DNA from: Iris pallida | Taxonomy: Eukaryota; Streptophyta; Magnoliopsida; Asparagales; Iridaceae | DNA length: 64,000 nt | NCBI GenBank assembly: GCA_029216955.1 | Contig: JANAVB010015600.1 | Location: forward strand, 28,764,499 to 28,828,498 | Direction: 5' to 3' | In this document: in pieces, positions 33,460-54,351 of the stretch | Position numbering within the stretch: the stretch's first letter is position 1 | Layout: each line of letters starts with the position of its first letter | Made by a program: the position numbers and the translations under genes | Notes under the pieces: generated by a model | Told to the model about the DNA's origin: nothing | The model's input: only the letters and a program-made list of their open reading frames with translations | The model's database searches: none

Positions 33460-33807
33460 ATGACGGAAAGACTGGGTGTCCCTACTGTCAACGCCACATT
33501 GATTAGCACGAATAGCATCGAAGGCGCGATGCCTAGCGAATCTGCCATGGAGCGACTACTACGCCTCATGGAACTCCAACAACGCCAGTCAGAGATGCAG
33601 CAACGACAGCTGCAAGAACAGATTCAGGCCCAAGTTAGCGCCCAACAAAAACAAATGGAGGCCTTGATCCGGATCGTGAGCACTATAGCGACTCAACAGA
33701 ACTTGACGACCGTCATATCCGAAGAAGAAGTGCAACCCGTAAAGACAAAACATGTCTTCCTCCTCCCTGCTCAAGATGACCAAGTTCAAGAAGATGAACC
33801 AGCCTGA
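33460..33807 (+). CDS. Tekay-type gag, N-terminal part
   Basis: The likely gag start is the ATG at 33460 ([10 protein letters not shown]). About 115 residues include a Gln/Arg/Met-rich segment with heptad-like pattern ([11 protein letters not shown] onward), probably a coiled coil. The frame ends at 33807, while the capsid homology that should follow is in the next frame from about 33752. One indel between about 33750 and 33800 therefore splits gag. Confidence 0.75.
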   Translation: MTERLGVPTVNATLISTNSIEGAMPSESAMERLLRLMELQQRQSEMQQRQLQEQIQAQVSAQQKQMEALIRIVSTIATQQNLTTVISEEEVQPVKTKHVFLLPAQDDQVQEDEPA

Positions 33808-35476
33808 ATTCAATGGTCGAACAGAGCCTGACGAAGTCATGGGGTGGCTAGTGAAAATTGAGGGTCTGTTTAATCTGCTCAGCATCAAGGGGTCCAAGAG
33901 AGTCGGGTGTGCAGCATTGCAGCTCAACTTGAGGGCCTACGACTGGTGGAAGACGAAGAAACATGAACTCCAAGAGGCCAACCCCAACGCCAAGATCTCG
34001 TGGGAGACATTCAAACTGGCTTTCCTCGAGCAATACATCCCTCGTGCCCTTCGTCGACAGAAAGAAGAGGAATTTATGTCCTTGAAGCAAGGAAACTTGT
34101 CCGTTGAAGACTACGATGCGAAGTTCGCGAAGCTTGCGAAGTTTGCCGGGGCCTTTCTGCCGAACACGGAGGCGTGGTACGAGCGCTTCCAGCAAGGCCT
34201 GAATGATGATTTGCGTCGGGACGACATGAACCAGAGATGCAAGACGTACATAGAATCATATAACGCCGCCCTTGATAGTGAGCGGATCTTCGGTCGAGCG
34301 TCACAGAAGGGCGGATCAAGCATCCGCAACAACTTCAACAAGCATCCTCACGATGCGGGAGGATCTGGTGCACCAAAGCGCCAGAACACGTCCGAGTATC
34401 GGGGGCCTCACCCAGGCGTACGGTACCATCGTTGCGGCAAGATGGGACATCTGGCGGTCGATTGCCGAGGGGGATGCTTCAAGTGTGGCCAGCTAGGTCA
34501 CAAGGCATTAGATTGTCGCATGGGGAGGGTGAACCAACATCCACCAAGGGACGTCCAGAATCAGAACAGGGCGCCTCCCTCCTATGGCGCAAACGCGGTG
34601 CCCGTGAACCCACAAAATCGTCAAGGGGCGCAAGGCCGAGTCTACGCACTGACTCGGGATGAAGCTTTTGCGTCTGATACTGTCGTGACAGGTATATTAC
34701 TCTATAAAAATATGCCTGCTAGAGTATTGTTCGATTCGGGTGCTATGCATAGTTTCATATCTGCCGACTTTGTAAAAGAGAATGAACTACCTATGCAACT
34801 TTTAGATATGAATCTTAGCGTTAGCACTCCATCGGGAGTAGATATGCCTACCACTCAAATTTGTAGGGTTGGTTATATCTGCATCGGAGGAAGGAATCTA
34901 TCCTTGGAAGTTATCGTCCTCGACGTCAAGGAGTACGATATAATCTTCGGCATGGATTGGTTGGGTGCATGCCACGCAACGATCGAGTGCGTGGAGAAGA
35001 GAGTTGTGTTCCGCCTTCCGGGCGAAATGGAGTTCTCCTATTCGTGTGGAGCAGCATCAAAGGCAGCAATGATGATATCGGCGATTTCGGCAAGGCGTAT
35101 GTTGCATTCTGGGTACAGCGGGTACCTAGCATCAGTTCGAGACACGAGAACGAAGATTGCAAGCACGGCCCAGACTGAAGTCGTGGCAGAATTTTCTGAT
35201 GTGTTCCCAGACGAGTTGCCAGGGATGCCGCCGGACCGAGAGATAGAATTCAGCATCGACACCTTCCCGGACACCCGACCGATATCCAAAGCACCTTATC
35301 GAATGGCGCCGACAGAGCTGAAGGAACTGAAAGCACAACTACAAGAGTTGCTAGATCGCATATATATTCGCCCTAGTGTCTCCCTGTGGGGTGCTCCAGT
35401 GTTGTTTGTAAAGAAGAAGGATGGATCGATGCAGCTTTGCATCGATTATCGGGAACTCAACAAATCCACGGTATGA
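33752..35476 (+). pseudogene. Tekay-type gag, protease and RT start
   Basis: The gag capsid domain (about residues 10-140: [27 protein letters not shown]) is followed by two zinc-knuckle units near 34425-34520. The second is complete ([14 protein letters not shown]). The first has Tyr in place of its first Cys ([14 protein letters not shown]). The protease has [13 protein letters not shown] with its catalytic Asp-Ser-Gly and IIFGMDWL. The RT begins [11 protein letters not shown] and reaches [10 protein letters not shown] before a TGA at 35474-35476. RT homology continues in the same frame right after the stop, so this is a nonsense mutation. Confidence 0.9.
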
Positions 35477-38107
35477 AACAAGTACCCGTTACCGAGGATA
35501 GACGATTTGTTTGACCAGCTGCAAGGGGCGACGGTGTTTTCCAAGATTGATCTTCGCTCAGGCTACCATCAATTGAAGATCAAGTCCGAGGGCGTGCCGA
35601 AGTCCGCCTTCCGAACTCGATATGGTCACTACGAATTTCTAGTCATGCCCTTCGGCTTGACCAACGCTCCTACCGCGTTCATGGATCTAATGAATCGGGT
35701 GTTCCGACCATTCATAGACAAATTTGTCGTCGTATTCATCGATGACATTCTCATATATTCGAAGAGTAAGGACGAGCACGTGGAACACTTGAAGACGGTG
35801 CTACAGACTCTGCGTGAACACCAACTTTATGCCAAGCTAAGCAAGTACGAGTTCTGGATGAGCAGCATGACGTTCCTTGGGCACGTTGTCTCAGCTGAAG
35901 GCGTCACGGTGGACCCAAAGAAGATTGAAGCAATAGTCGAATAGAAGTGGCCTACCTCAGCAGGCGACATCCGAAGTTTCTTCGGCTTGGCAGGCTACTA
36001 CCATAGATTCGTGAAAGATTTTGCCAAAATTGCGTCACCTCTGACTCGCCTCACCCAGAAGGGAGTCGCATTCGAGTGGAACGACGCCTGCGAATCGAGC
36101 TTCCAAGAGTTGAAGAAATAGCTCATCTCAGCGCCGATCTTTGTACTTCCGGATGGGCCAGAAGGGTTTCAAATATTTAGCGATGCATCGCGGACGGGTT
36201 TAGGATGCATGCTTATGCAAAGGGATAAGGTGATTTCGTTTGCTTCGAGACAATTGAAGCAACACGAGAAGAATTATCCTACGTATGATCTGGAGTTAGC
36301 GGCCATTGTGTTCGCATTGAAGCTATGGCGGCACTATCTTTATGGTGTAGCTTTCAGCATCTATACGGACCATAAGAGCCTCAAGTACATCTTTACTCAA
36401 CGGGACCTGAACTTACAGCAGCGGCGTTGGCTCGAACTTATTAAAGACTACGATCTGACTATCGAGTACACGCCAGGTAAGGGAAACGTCGTAGCGGACA
36501 CTCTGAGTAGAATGTTCGCTAGGTGCTTGTCTATCAACCATAACATACAACGAGACTTGGCAGAGATGGGTATCGAACTCCGTATTCGTTACTGTGGAGC
36601 ACGATTGGCCCAATTACACCTTGAGTCAAGCTTGCACAACAAGATAAGGACCGCACAGGAGGACGATCCATTCCTGAAGAAGATGTGCGAGCTGATTTCG
36701 ACGGGAAAGACGACCGACTTTATGGTGGACGAGGACGGAATGACGCAGATGAAAGGGAGGATATGCATGTCGGACCATGCTGAACTTAGAAAGGAGATTC
36801 TGACGGAGGCCCATTATGCGAAGTACTCGTTGTACCCCGGGAGTACCAAAATGTATAAGGACCTGCGTACGACCTTTTGGTGGCACGGCATGAAGAAAGA
36901 CGTGGCAACGTTTGTGTCACAGTGCATGGCCTGTCAACGGGTGAAGGCCGAGCATCAAAGACCAGGCGGAGAGCTACAAAACCTCGATATTCCACTATGG
37001 AAGTGGAACGACATCTCTATAGATTTCATCATGGGCCTTCCGAAGACGTCGCGGGAGAATGATGCGATTTGGGTCATTGTCGATCGTTTGACCAAATCCG
37101 CTCATTTTATCGCTATTAAAGCATCATGGAGCGTCGATCGGTTAGCTCAGATTTATCTAGACGAGATCGTCAGACTGTACGGGGTACCTGCCACAATCAT
37201 TTCAGACAGAGACAAGCGATTCTTATCATGTTTCTGGATGAGTCTACAGGCGGCGCTGGGCACTAAGTTGAACCTTAGCTCCGCGTACCACCCGCAAACC
37301 GATGGCCAGACAGAAAGAGTGAATTAGATCCTGGAGGATATGCTATGTCTGTGCGCGATAGATTTGAAGACTAGTTGGGACACGCACTTGCCGCTCGCGG
37401 AGTTCGCATACAACAACAATTATCAATCGAGCATCCAAGTGGCCCCCTACGAGGCGCTTTACGGAAGGAAGTGCCGATCTCCTATTTGCTGGGACGAAGT
37501 CGGGGAGCGACAGGTGCTCGGGCCAGAACTAGTCGAACAAGCCGTCGAGAAAGTCCGCATGATTCGAGATAGGCTCCGTATTGCTCAGAGTTGACAAAAG
37601 AGTTATACAGATACTCGTCGACGACCATTAGATTTCTTGGTTGGGGACCATATGTTTCTGAAGGTGACGCCGATGCGGGACGTCACGCGATTCGGGGTAA
37701 AAGGCAAACTGAGTCCGAGATTTGTAGGGCCCTTCGAGATCCTCGAAAGAGTGGCGACCGTTGCTTACCGGATCGCGCTGCCTCCTGTCCTGGCCGAAGT
37801 GCACGACATCTTCCATGTCTCCCAACTTCAGAAGTACGTGTATGACCCAAGTCATGTGGTTAGTTTCGATCAGTTGGAGCTACGCGCCGATCTATCATAC
37901 TCGGAGGAGCCCGTGCAAATTTTGGACCATAAAGAAAAGAACCTGCGGAGCCGATCGATGTACTTGGTTCGCATACTCTGGCGCAACCATTCCGTTGAGG
38001 AGTCGACGTAGGAACTAGAGGCCGAGATGAAGGAGAAGTATCCTTCACTTTTTGCCGACGAAGGTCAGACCCTTGTTCTTAAGTTTCAGGATGAAACTTT
38101 TTCTTAG
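35477..38107 (+). pseudogene. Tekay-type RT, RNase H, integrase and chromodomain
   Basis: One frame throughout, broken by TAG at 35942, TAG at 36119, TAG at 37325, TGA at 37592 and TAG at 38009. RT carries the catalytic FIDD (35735-35746). RNase H has [22 protein letters not shown] and the YTDHKSL block. Integrase has an HHCC-type zinc region (about 36800-36945), then [18 protein letters not shown] and [11 protein letters not shown] with the three acidic positions. A chromodomain closes the protein (EEPVQILDHKEKNLRS, LVRILWRNHSVEE), the module that targets chromoviruses to chromatin. The TAG at 38009 replaces an aromatic position of that domain. Confidence 0.92.
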
Positions 38108-38117
38108 TGGTATATTA

Positions 38118-39957
38118 TGTAGTGCTCCACTCCCGTTGGGGCGAAGCACTATGTAATAGGCTCGTGCCAAGTCAGACATGGTCGAGAACACAGATGGCTA
38201 GTCTGACTCGGCGATGAGTTTGGTATACAAAAACCATGGCATCAATAAAATCGATTTGGACGAGTGATATGAGTATCATTCTAACTAATGGATCGACTAC
38301 TGTTGGAATAAGTCCTAGATGCGGTAGGTGGCGTCTTGGCGAAGGAACTCTAAAGAGAGCGACGCAACCCGTCTGCCGTTGGTTTTATTGGTTTTCTTGG
38401 ATTTCTGAACAAATTGTTGCATGGATTTGATAGTGTGCTTTCGCGTCAATTTTTGAATGCGTCTTTAGGAATTTCGAAGGAAGGATTGAAGGAAGGGTTC
38501 TAATTCGATGCTCGTGCCATTGCAGGAGTTCGTGTAACTGACACTTGACCGTTGCGAAGCGTTCTCCTACTCTCGGCCAATCTCCTTAGGTGGGTGGTTC
38601 TTCGGCCCCTTCTTTTCTACTCCTTCTCGCCAACTAAATTCTTAAAGTTCAACGTTCAAATCGATGATGCTAACGGGATGTATACTTGCCACTAAGATCA
38701 AGAGCTTGGGATAATATATCAACCTAGAGAAGTTAACTCTGAATCGATAGGTTCACACTAAGTAGAGAAAAAGATAAAGTTCTAAGAAAGAGATAGAATA
38801 TATTTCATGCCATGCAAAACACAACGATGAAAACCTTGGTTACGGTACATCATGCCTCGGAGAATTTGGTGCCTACGGGATGCTAAATCAGAACGTACGG
38901 TTTCGGGAAAAAGGACCCTTGCACGAGTAGGAAGGATTATGTGACTTGATAATGGTTACGCTATGCAATTTATTTCATACATATTAAACTGTTCATACAT
39001 TCGCATGGTCAAGGACGACTTGTGCACAAGGTAAGCTTTCCTCGAGACGGTACCCGGGGCCCTGGGACCGAATTAGCCTAGGAGGAAATTATGGAAATTG
39101 TGCTTCGACGCGAGGCATTACGAGACCTCCAGTTAGGCTCGCTACCTGGACTGGAGGGTGCGTCGCAAGGCTACGTAATCGTCCTTCATGGTGTCAATAT
39201 CACCAATGACCGCATATAGGACAGATTGTATGCTCACCTATTGTCTTGTGCAGGTGGTAAGTATCATGTATATTTTGTGCAGGAAAGGAGCACGGCCGTG
39301 GTAAGAATGCCTTTAAATTGGTTATGTGTCATCGTTTAAAATGTGCCTTCGATATGAACTGCAATTCGTATAGTTCTAAATAGAAAGATCACTTCGTATG
39401 CTAGAATCCTTAATAAGCAGTGTCGGTTTAGACGAGTGGGTTCGTCCCATCCACTAGCAAGTGTGCTAACCTCCAACTCCCCAGGTAAAGAGTGCGCTGC
39501 GGGGGCTCGAGACTAGACCTGAAGCTGAAGAACGGGAGGCGGCACGAAGCTCTCCTATTTTGAAGTATTTTGAAGCCCAACTCAGATCGAAGGCTTTGTT
39601 CAAATGTATATAGGGGCATGAATGTATGGAACGATAAGGATTATTTCAGGGCAAGCTTGTCAAGAGTTTTTCTTTTGTGTTTCAAGATGTAGCCGCAACG
39701 GCATATGAAATGTAAAAATAAACTTGCACATACTTTGAAAGCTTATGAATGAAAAGCTAAATTTTTTCCTATGCTATATTTTCAACTCTCTGTACTGTTT
39801 AATTTCAACGTGTCGAGTCAAAAGGAATTTTCAATTGCACATCCTTGCCTTGTGCAAGTCCATTAAAGACTTGCACGGCATCACGTCCCGATCCGTGGGG
39901 ATCGATTTATATCGAGTCAAGGCGATAGCGACCGATTCGGCGAGTCGGGGCGTGACA
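38118..39957 (+). repeat. Tekay-type 3' LTR
   Basis: 1840 bp from TGTAGTGCTCC to GGGGCGTGACA. The bases before it (CTTTTTCTTAGTGGTATATTA) are only a weak polypurine match, suggesting decay of that site. The target duplication CACAA follows directly. Confidence 0.92.
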
Positions 39958-40149
39958 CACAAAACTCAGAACATTGGTGCCGTATCTATGTCATGTCGAG
40001 TCGGACACACAATCTGAGTTTACACTAGGACATGTCAAAAATCAATGCATTTGCAGTGTCTGTATCGTCAGTTGAGGACTTGGATTTTTTTTTTCAAAAG
40101 AGAAGCAAAAATGCACTAACTTACATCTAAGGAGACATTATATATAAGT
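39958..40149 (+). repeat. duplicated segment E, copy 1, right part
   Basis: This continues E1 after the Tekay-type insertion and matches 42401-42595 (AACATTGGTGCCGTATCTAT, GGAGACATTATATATAAG). It then joins D2 at about 40150, whereas E2 continues into other sequence, so 40149/40150 marks the junction of the tandem duplication. Confidence 0.7.
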
Positions 40150-40207
40150 TTGTAGTCAATTAACGGCTAAGAGGTTTTTAGAAGAGATGGAATAAACTCC
40201 GGTGGCT

Positions 40208-41012
40208 TGTTTGCGAGAACAAAAGTTTTCCAATAAAAGTAGTTTATAAACTAAGAAAGAAGAGTACAAAAGTATAATTTGATTATGAGAAAGTACAACT
40301 TTAGAAATTTGATCAAAAGACGATCACTTTATCCCTTGGACGATGCGATATCGAAGAAGAAAGCCTTTGGAGAGTGTTGCAGCAATTTGATCAGGAGATT
40401 ATGATCATTAGTGATGATTGAGAAGTGATTTGGAACTCTATTTATAGAGTTTTGAGATAACTGGCAGACAGTTACCCTGATTGGCGCACACTTGCAATTG
40501 GCGCACCATTATCCATTTGCGCGAACGGTTGGCTTAACTGTTTGGGACGCGTGACATTATGTGAGAGAGATTCGCTTGGTCGTGAGCAGTGTCACATGCA
40601 CGTTCTTCGAGATTAGTGGCATGTGCGCCATGTCATTTAACTGCTTCTGGATGAAAATCAATCAAGTGACGCCAACTGATAAGTGGCATTGGCGCAATTT
40701 GCTGATTGACGCCATATGCTTCATATATTAAATCTGTAGAAAATGACTACCTCGCGCCAAATGATAAATAGCGCAAGGCAGCTGTCAATCATTATTACAA
40801 AATCTAACACAATTTTCTCGAGCACCGCGCGCTCGGGATTCGAAAAAAGATTTTCCTCGACTGACGCGTTGTTAGTCATTATGACTTAGCGCCTGAGCTT
40901 GTCGAGGAAGCTTGCCACGTGGGATCACGCGCCATTCTTCTGAGCGCCATTTGATTCTGGGCGCCATTTGTCCAGCGCAATATGTTCTTTGTAGCAATTT
41001 TTATCTTCTACA
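40208..41012 (-). mobile_element. solo LTR of a Tat-type element
   Basis: 805 bp with ends TGTTTGCGAG and TTCTTCTACA, flanked by the perfect target duplication TGGCT (40203-40207 and 41013-41017); D1 has the single-copy TGGCT at about 944. On the minus strand it shares the Tat LTR's TATA palindrome CTCTATAAATAGAG, the segment CATCGTCCAAGGGATAAAG and GGCGC/GCGCC-rich short repeats, but is otherwise a different subfamily. No internal region is left, which is the usual result of LTR-LTR recombination. Confidence 0.87.
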
Positions 41013-41228
41013 TGGCTAAACCCTTCAAAGGTCTCCACAATGTCCATTTATAATAGCTACTCGCTTAACAAGTTTACAAGATACGATCACAAGAGATCGT
41101 GATATAATAAAGATTATGATTATACTTGTCCTATCTATTATTTGGCATGATCAACTAAGTTAGCTAAAACTAAATACAACAAATACAATATGTTGTAGTC
41201 AACCTTTTTTTAACTTTCTTATGAAAGA

Positions 41229-41422
41229 ATCAAAATCGCGTGGCTCTTGTGGTTACTGAGGAGAGGTATAAGACCCCGACTGGATGACAGAAGATCAGTG
41301 GATCGAGCCACGGGAGCGTATTATTTTTTACATTTATTTGTTGGGAGTTGGGATCAGTGGATCCAACAGACATGCAATGCAGCATGCACAAAGTCCTGTG
41401 CGTATCGCCGGACATCTAAAAA
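41229..41422 (+). mobile_element. tRNA-derived SINE (about 194 bp)
   Basis: The insertion is absent from D1 and bounded by a perfect 17-bp duplication AACTTTCTTATGAAAGA (41212-41228 and 41423-41439). A box A-like TGGCTCTTGTGG (41241-41252) and a box B-like GGATCGAGCC (41300-41309) mark an internal RNA polymerase III promoter in the 5' half. The 3' end is A-rich (CATCTAAAAA). Long target duplication, pol III boxes and A tail are the hallmarks of a SINE. The family was not identified. Confidence 0.82.
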
Positions 41423-41668
41423 AACTTTCTTATGAAAGAGATTAGTCAAAATAATATATTAATGACATTCTATGGGCTAAAAATAAATAAATACATAAAT
41501 AATAAACCAACAGAAATGTACATAAACTACACCCAGCTGTCTCAGCTTATTTGCTCACCCAACAATGATGGCCTACATTTCAGTGACAGACTGCTCTTCT
41601 GGTCTACTAAATACGAGTGAACATACAGTTCATCTTCAGAGCGCGAGAGCAGAAAGTACTATATATCC

Positions 41669-41693
41669 CGTTCCATTTCTTTCATATATATAT

Positions 41694-41724
<31 letters not shown>

Positions 41725-42595
41725 TTCTGTGGACGCCACTGATAAACCAACGAACGATCCGCTTCTCTCCATTTCTCTCAAAAAATAATTAGGTATTCTT
41801 CTTCTTCTTCCACATTCCCAATTTCTGACGATTTTTTGTATTTTGATGCACCATTCCATTACTATTTTGTCGATTAGTGGTCGATTGAAAAAAAAAAAAA
41901 AAAAAACCGATTTTCCCTATTTATTTAGGGTTTCAACGAGTAATCAAATCATGATTTTTCCAACCATGAAGTCTTGGTACCAAATTTTCACTGATGTAGT
42001 GTAATTTACGCAGTGCAAGTGCCAGCGAAAATACAAGGGGCCGGAATTTTCGTAAAGTTAGAATCTTGAGTCGGCGCCAAGAAATTTTGGTGTTTTTTTA
42101 GGACTAGTTTCCTAGGTTTTCTATGTTATTTTGGTCTATTAGTTTTTTTCCCCTTTAATAATCTTCGACCGGTCCCACGGAACTGGGATTTCCAATGTAA
42201 GTGTTGGATTTTTGTGCGTACTAGTGATCAAATAGTTTATATGCTGTAGATTGTCGCGATTATTTAAAAAATTTAATCTTGACAATCTGTGCTGATAGAA
42301 TTGCAATTCTCTATTCATCTTCTTAACAGCATTTGTATTTTGAAGTGTCTTGTATCTGTCACCGCGACGAGTACCTTCCCTGATCGAGATAAATAGGAAG
42401 CACAACACTCCGAACATTGGTGCCGTATCTATTCATGTCGAGTCGGACACACAATCTGAGATTACACTAGGACATGTCAAAAGTCAATGCCTTTGCAGTG
42501 TCTGTATCATCAGTTGAGGACTTGGAAATTTTTTTTTCAAAAGAGGAGCAAAAATGCACTAACTTAACATCTAAGGAGACATTATATATAAGTTT
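41669..42595 (+). promoter_or_regulatory. segment E, copy 2 (E2): probable isomerase promoter and 5' leader
   Basis: This holds a TA-rich run (about 41683-41723), a CT-rich patch (ATTCTTCTTCTTCTTCC near 41797) and TTTAGGGTTT (a telo-box AGGGTTT near 41927), features common in promoters and leaders of plant housekeeping genes. TCCAATGTAAGT at 42191-42202 contains a consensus donor. A suitable acceptor, GGTTGCAG, lies at 43417-43424, seven bases before the isomerase ATG, so a 5'-leader intron of about 1.2 kb is plausible. No transcript evidence is available. The block is duplicated as E1. Confidence 0.5.
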
Positions 42596-43430
42596 TAGAA
42601 AAGTGAATCTAACGGGTGCATTTTATAGAATTTATAAAAAACAAGAAATATAAATATGTGGCTAGTATTTGAACCAAGGTTTGCAGTATCGGTATTGGAA
42701 TCGGCAGTATCGGCGGGTTTTGGATTGGAGTATCGGATTTTTTTGGTATCAGAAAGCAAATTATTGTTAATAAATTATGAAAATTTAGAATTTTTTTAAT
42801 ACATTTAAACATAAGTTTAAGTATTTTCTATGTTGTTTCTTAATAGTTCTGAAATATTAGTTATCCTTGCCGATTGATTTACTTGCGATAGATAAGTTTC
42901 CTTCTTTTACATGCTTTTACATCCTTGCCGATTGGTCTTTTTCATTAAATTTTCTTTGTTGAGTTGACCGGAAAAGAGACCCAAAAGTCAGTATCGGTCG
43001 GTATCAGCCGTATCGACTCGGTATCGGTCAAAACTACACACTATGGTTTGAACTCGAGACCTCTCAAGTATGAAGTTGATCATTTAAGAAACTAAGCATC
43101 AACATGGTCCTTGAATATCTAAAGGAAATGAACTAAAGTATAGGACAACCCAACTACCCAAGGATATATATATAAGAAAACTGGAAATTCGTGGGGAGCG
43201 GCTGCTCCCTTTTGTCCTATGGTTGGTCAGCCCCTGCATGTGTGCCTTGTCGTATTTTTGTCCGTTCAACACAGTTCAAAATTATTCACAAGTAAAACTC
43301 AAGGACCTGACATATATCATTGGTTTGATTAATGCAAGATATATGCATGCATCTGGTTGTATCTTTTCATTATTATTGATTTCTTTGGCCCGAGAACATG
43401 ACGAGTGGTTGTTCATGGTTGCAGACTAGG
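42596..43430 (+). other. isomerase upstream region, possibly leader intron
   Basis: No ORF was recognised. About 42675-43030 contains repeated TATCGG/CAGTATCGG motifs, with vaguely similar TATCGG-rich sequence at about 55265-55350, perhaps ends of an unidentified repeat. The last bases GGTTGCAGACTAGG precede the ATG and give a candidate splice acceptor. Confidence 0.4.

Positions 43431-54351
<10,921 letters not shown>

Larger units (their letters stand above)
31438..39957 (+). mobile_element. Ty3/Gypsy chromovirus, Tekay/Del type
   Basis: An 8.5-kb element with two LTRs of about 1.84 kb, an initiator-Met-type primer site, gag, protease, RT, RNase H, integrase and a C-terminal chromodomain. 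The target duplication CACAA is perfect (31433-31437 and 39958-39962). The homologous site in E2 at 42401-42405 has a single CACAA and no insertion. The pol frame is continuous apart from six in-frame stops; gag has one frameshift. The LTRs look more diverged than those of the Tat element, so it is probably older. Confidence 0.94.
40150..41668. repeat. duplicated segment D, copy 2 (D2)
   Basis: This is homologous to 886-1374 apart from two insertions missing from D1: a solo LTR (40208-41012) and a SINE (41229-41422). D1 provides the pre-insertion sequence for both. D2 runs without a break into E2. Confidence 0.8.

Noticed and set aside
34272..34662. Overlapping plus- and minus-strand ORFs over the Tekay-type gag
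   Set aside because: They are alternative frames of a GC-richer coding region. Only the frame with zinc knuckles and protease is supported.
41229..41310. Possible tRNA gene
   Set aside because: Box A and box B are present but no cloverleaf can be formed, and a 17-bp target duplication shows it is a SINE.
42139..42417. Minus-strand ORF of 92 codons in E2
   Set aside because: It is opposite the probable isomerase leader and is not open in the E1 copy over the same length.
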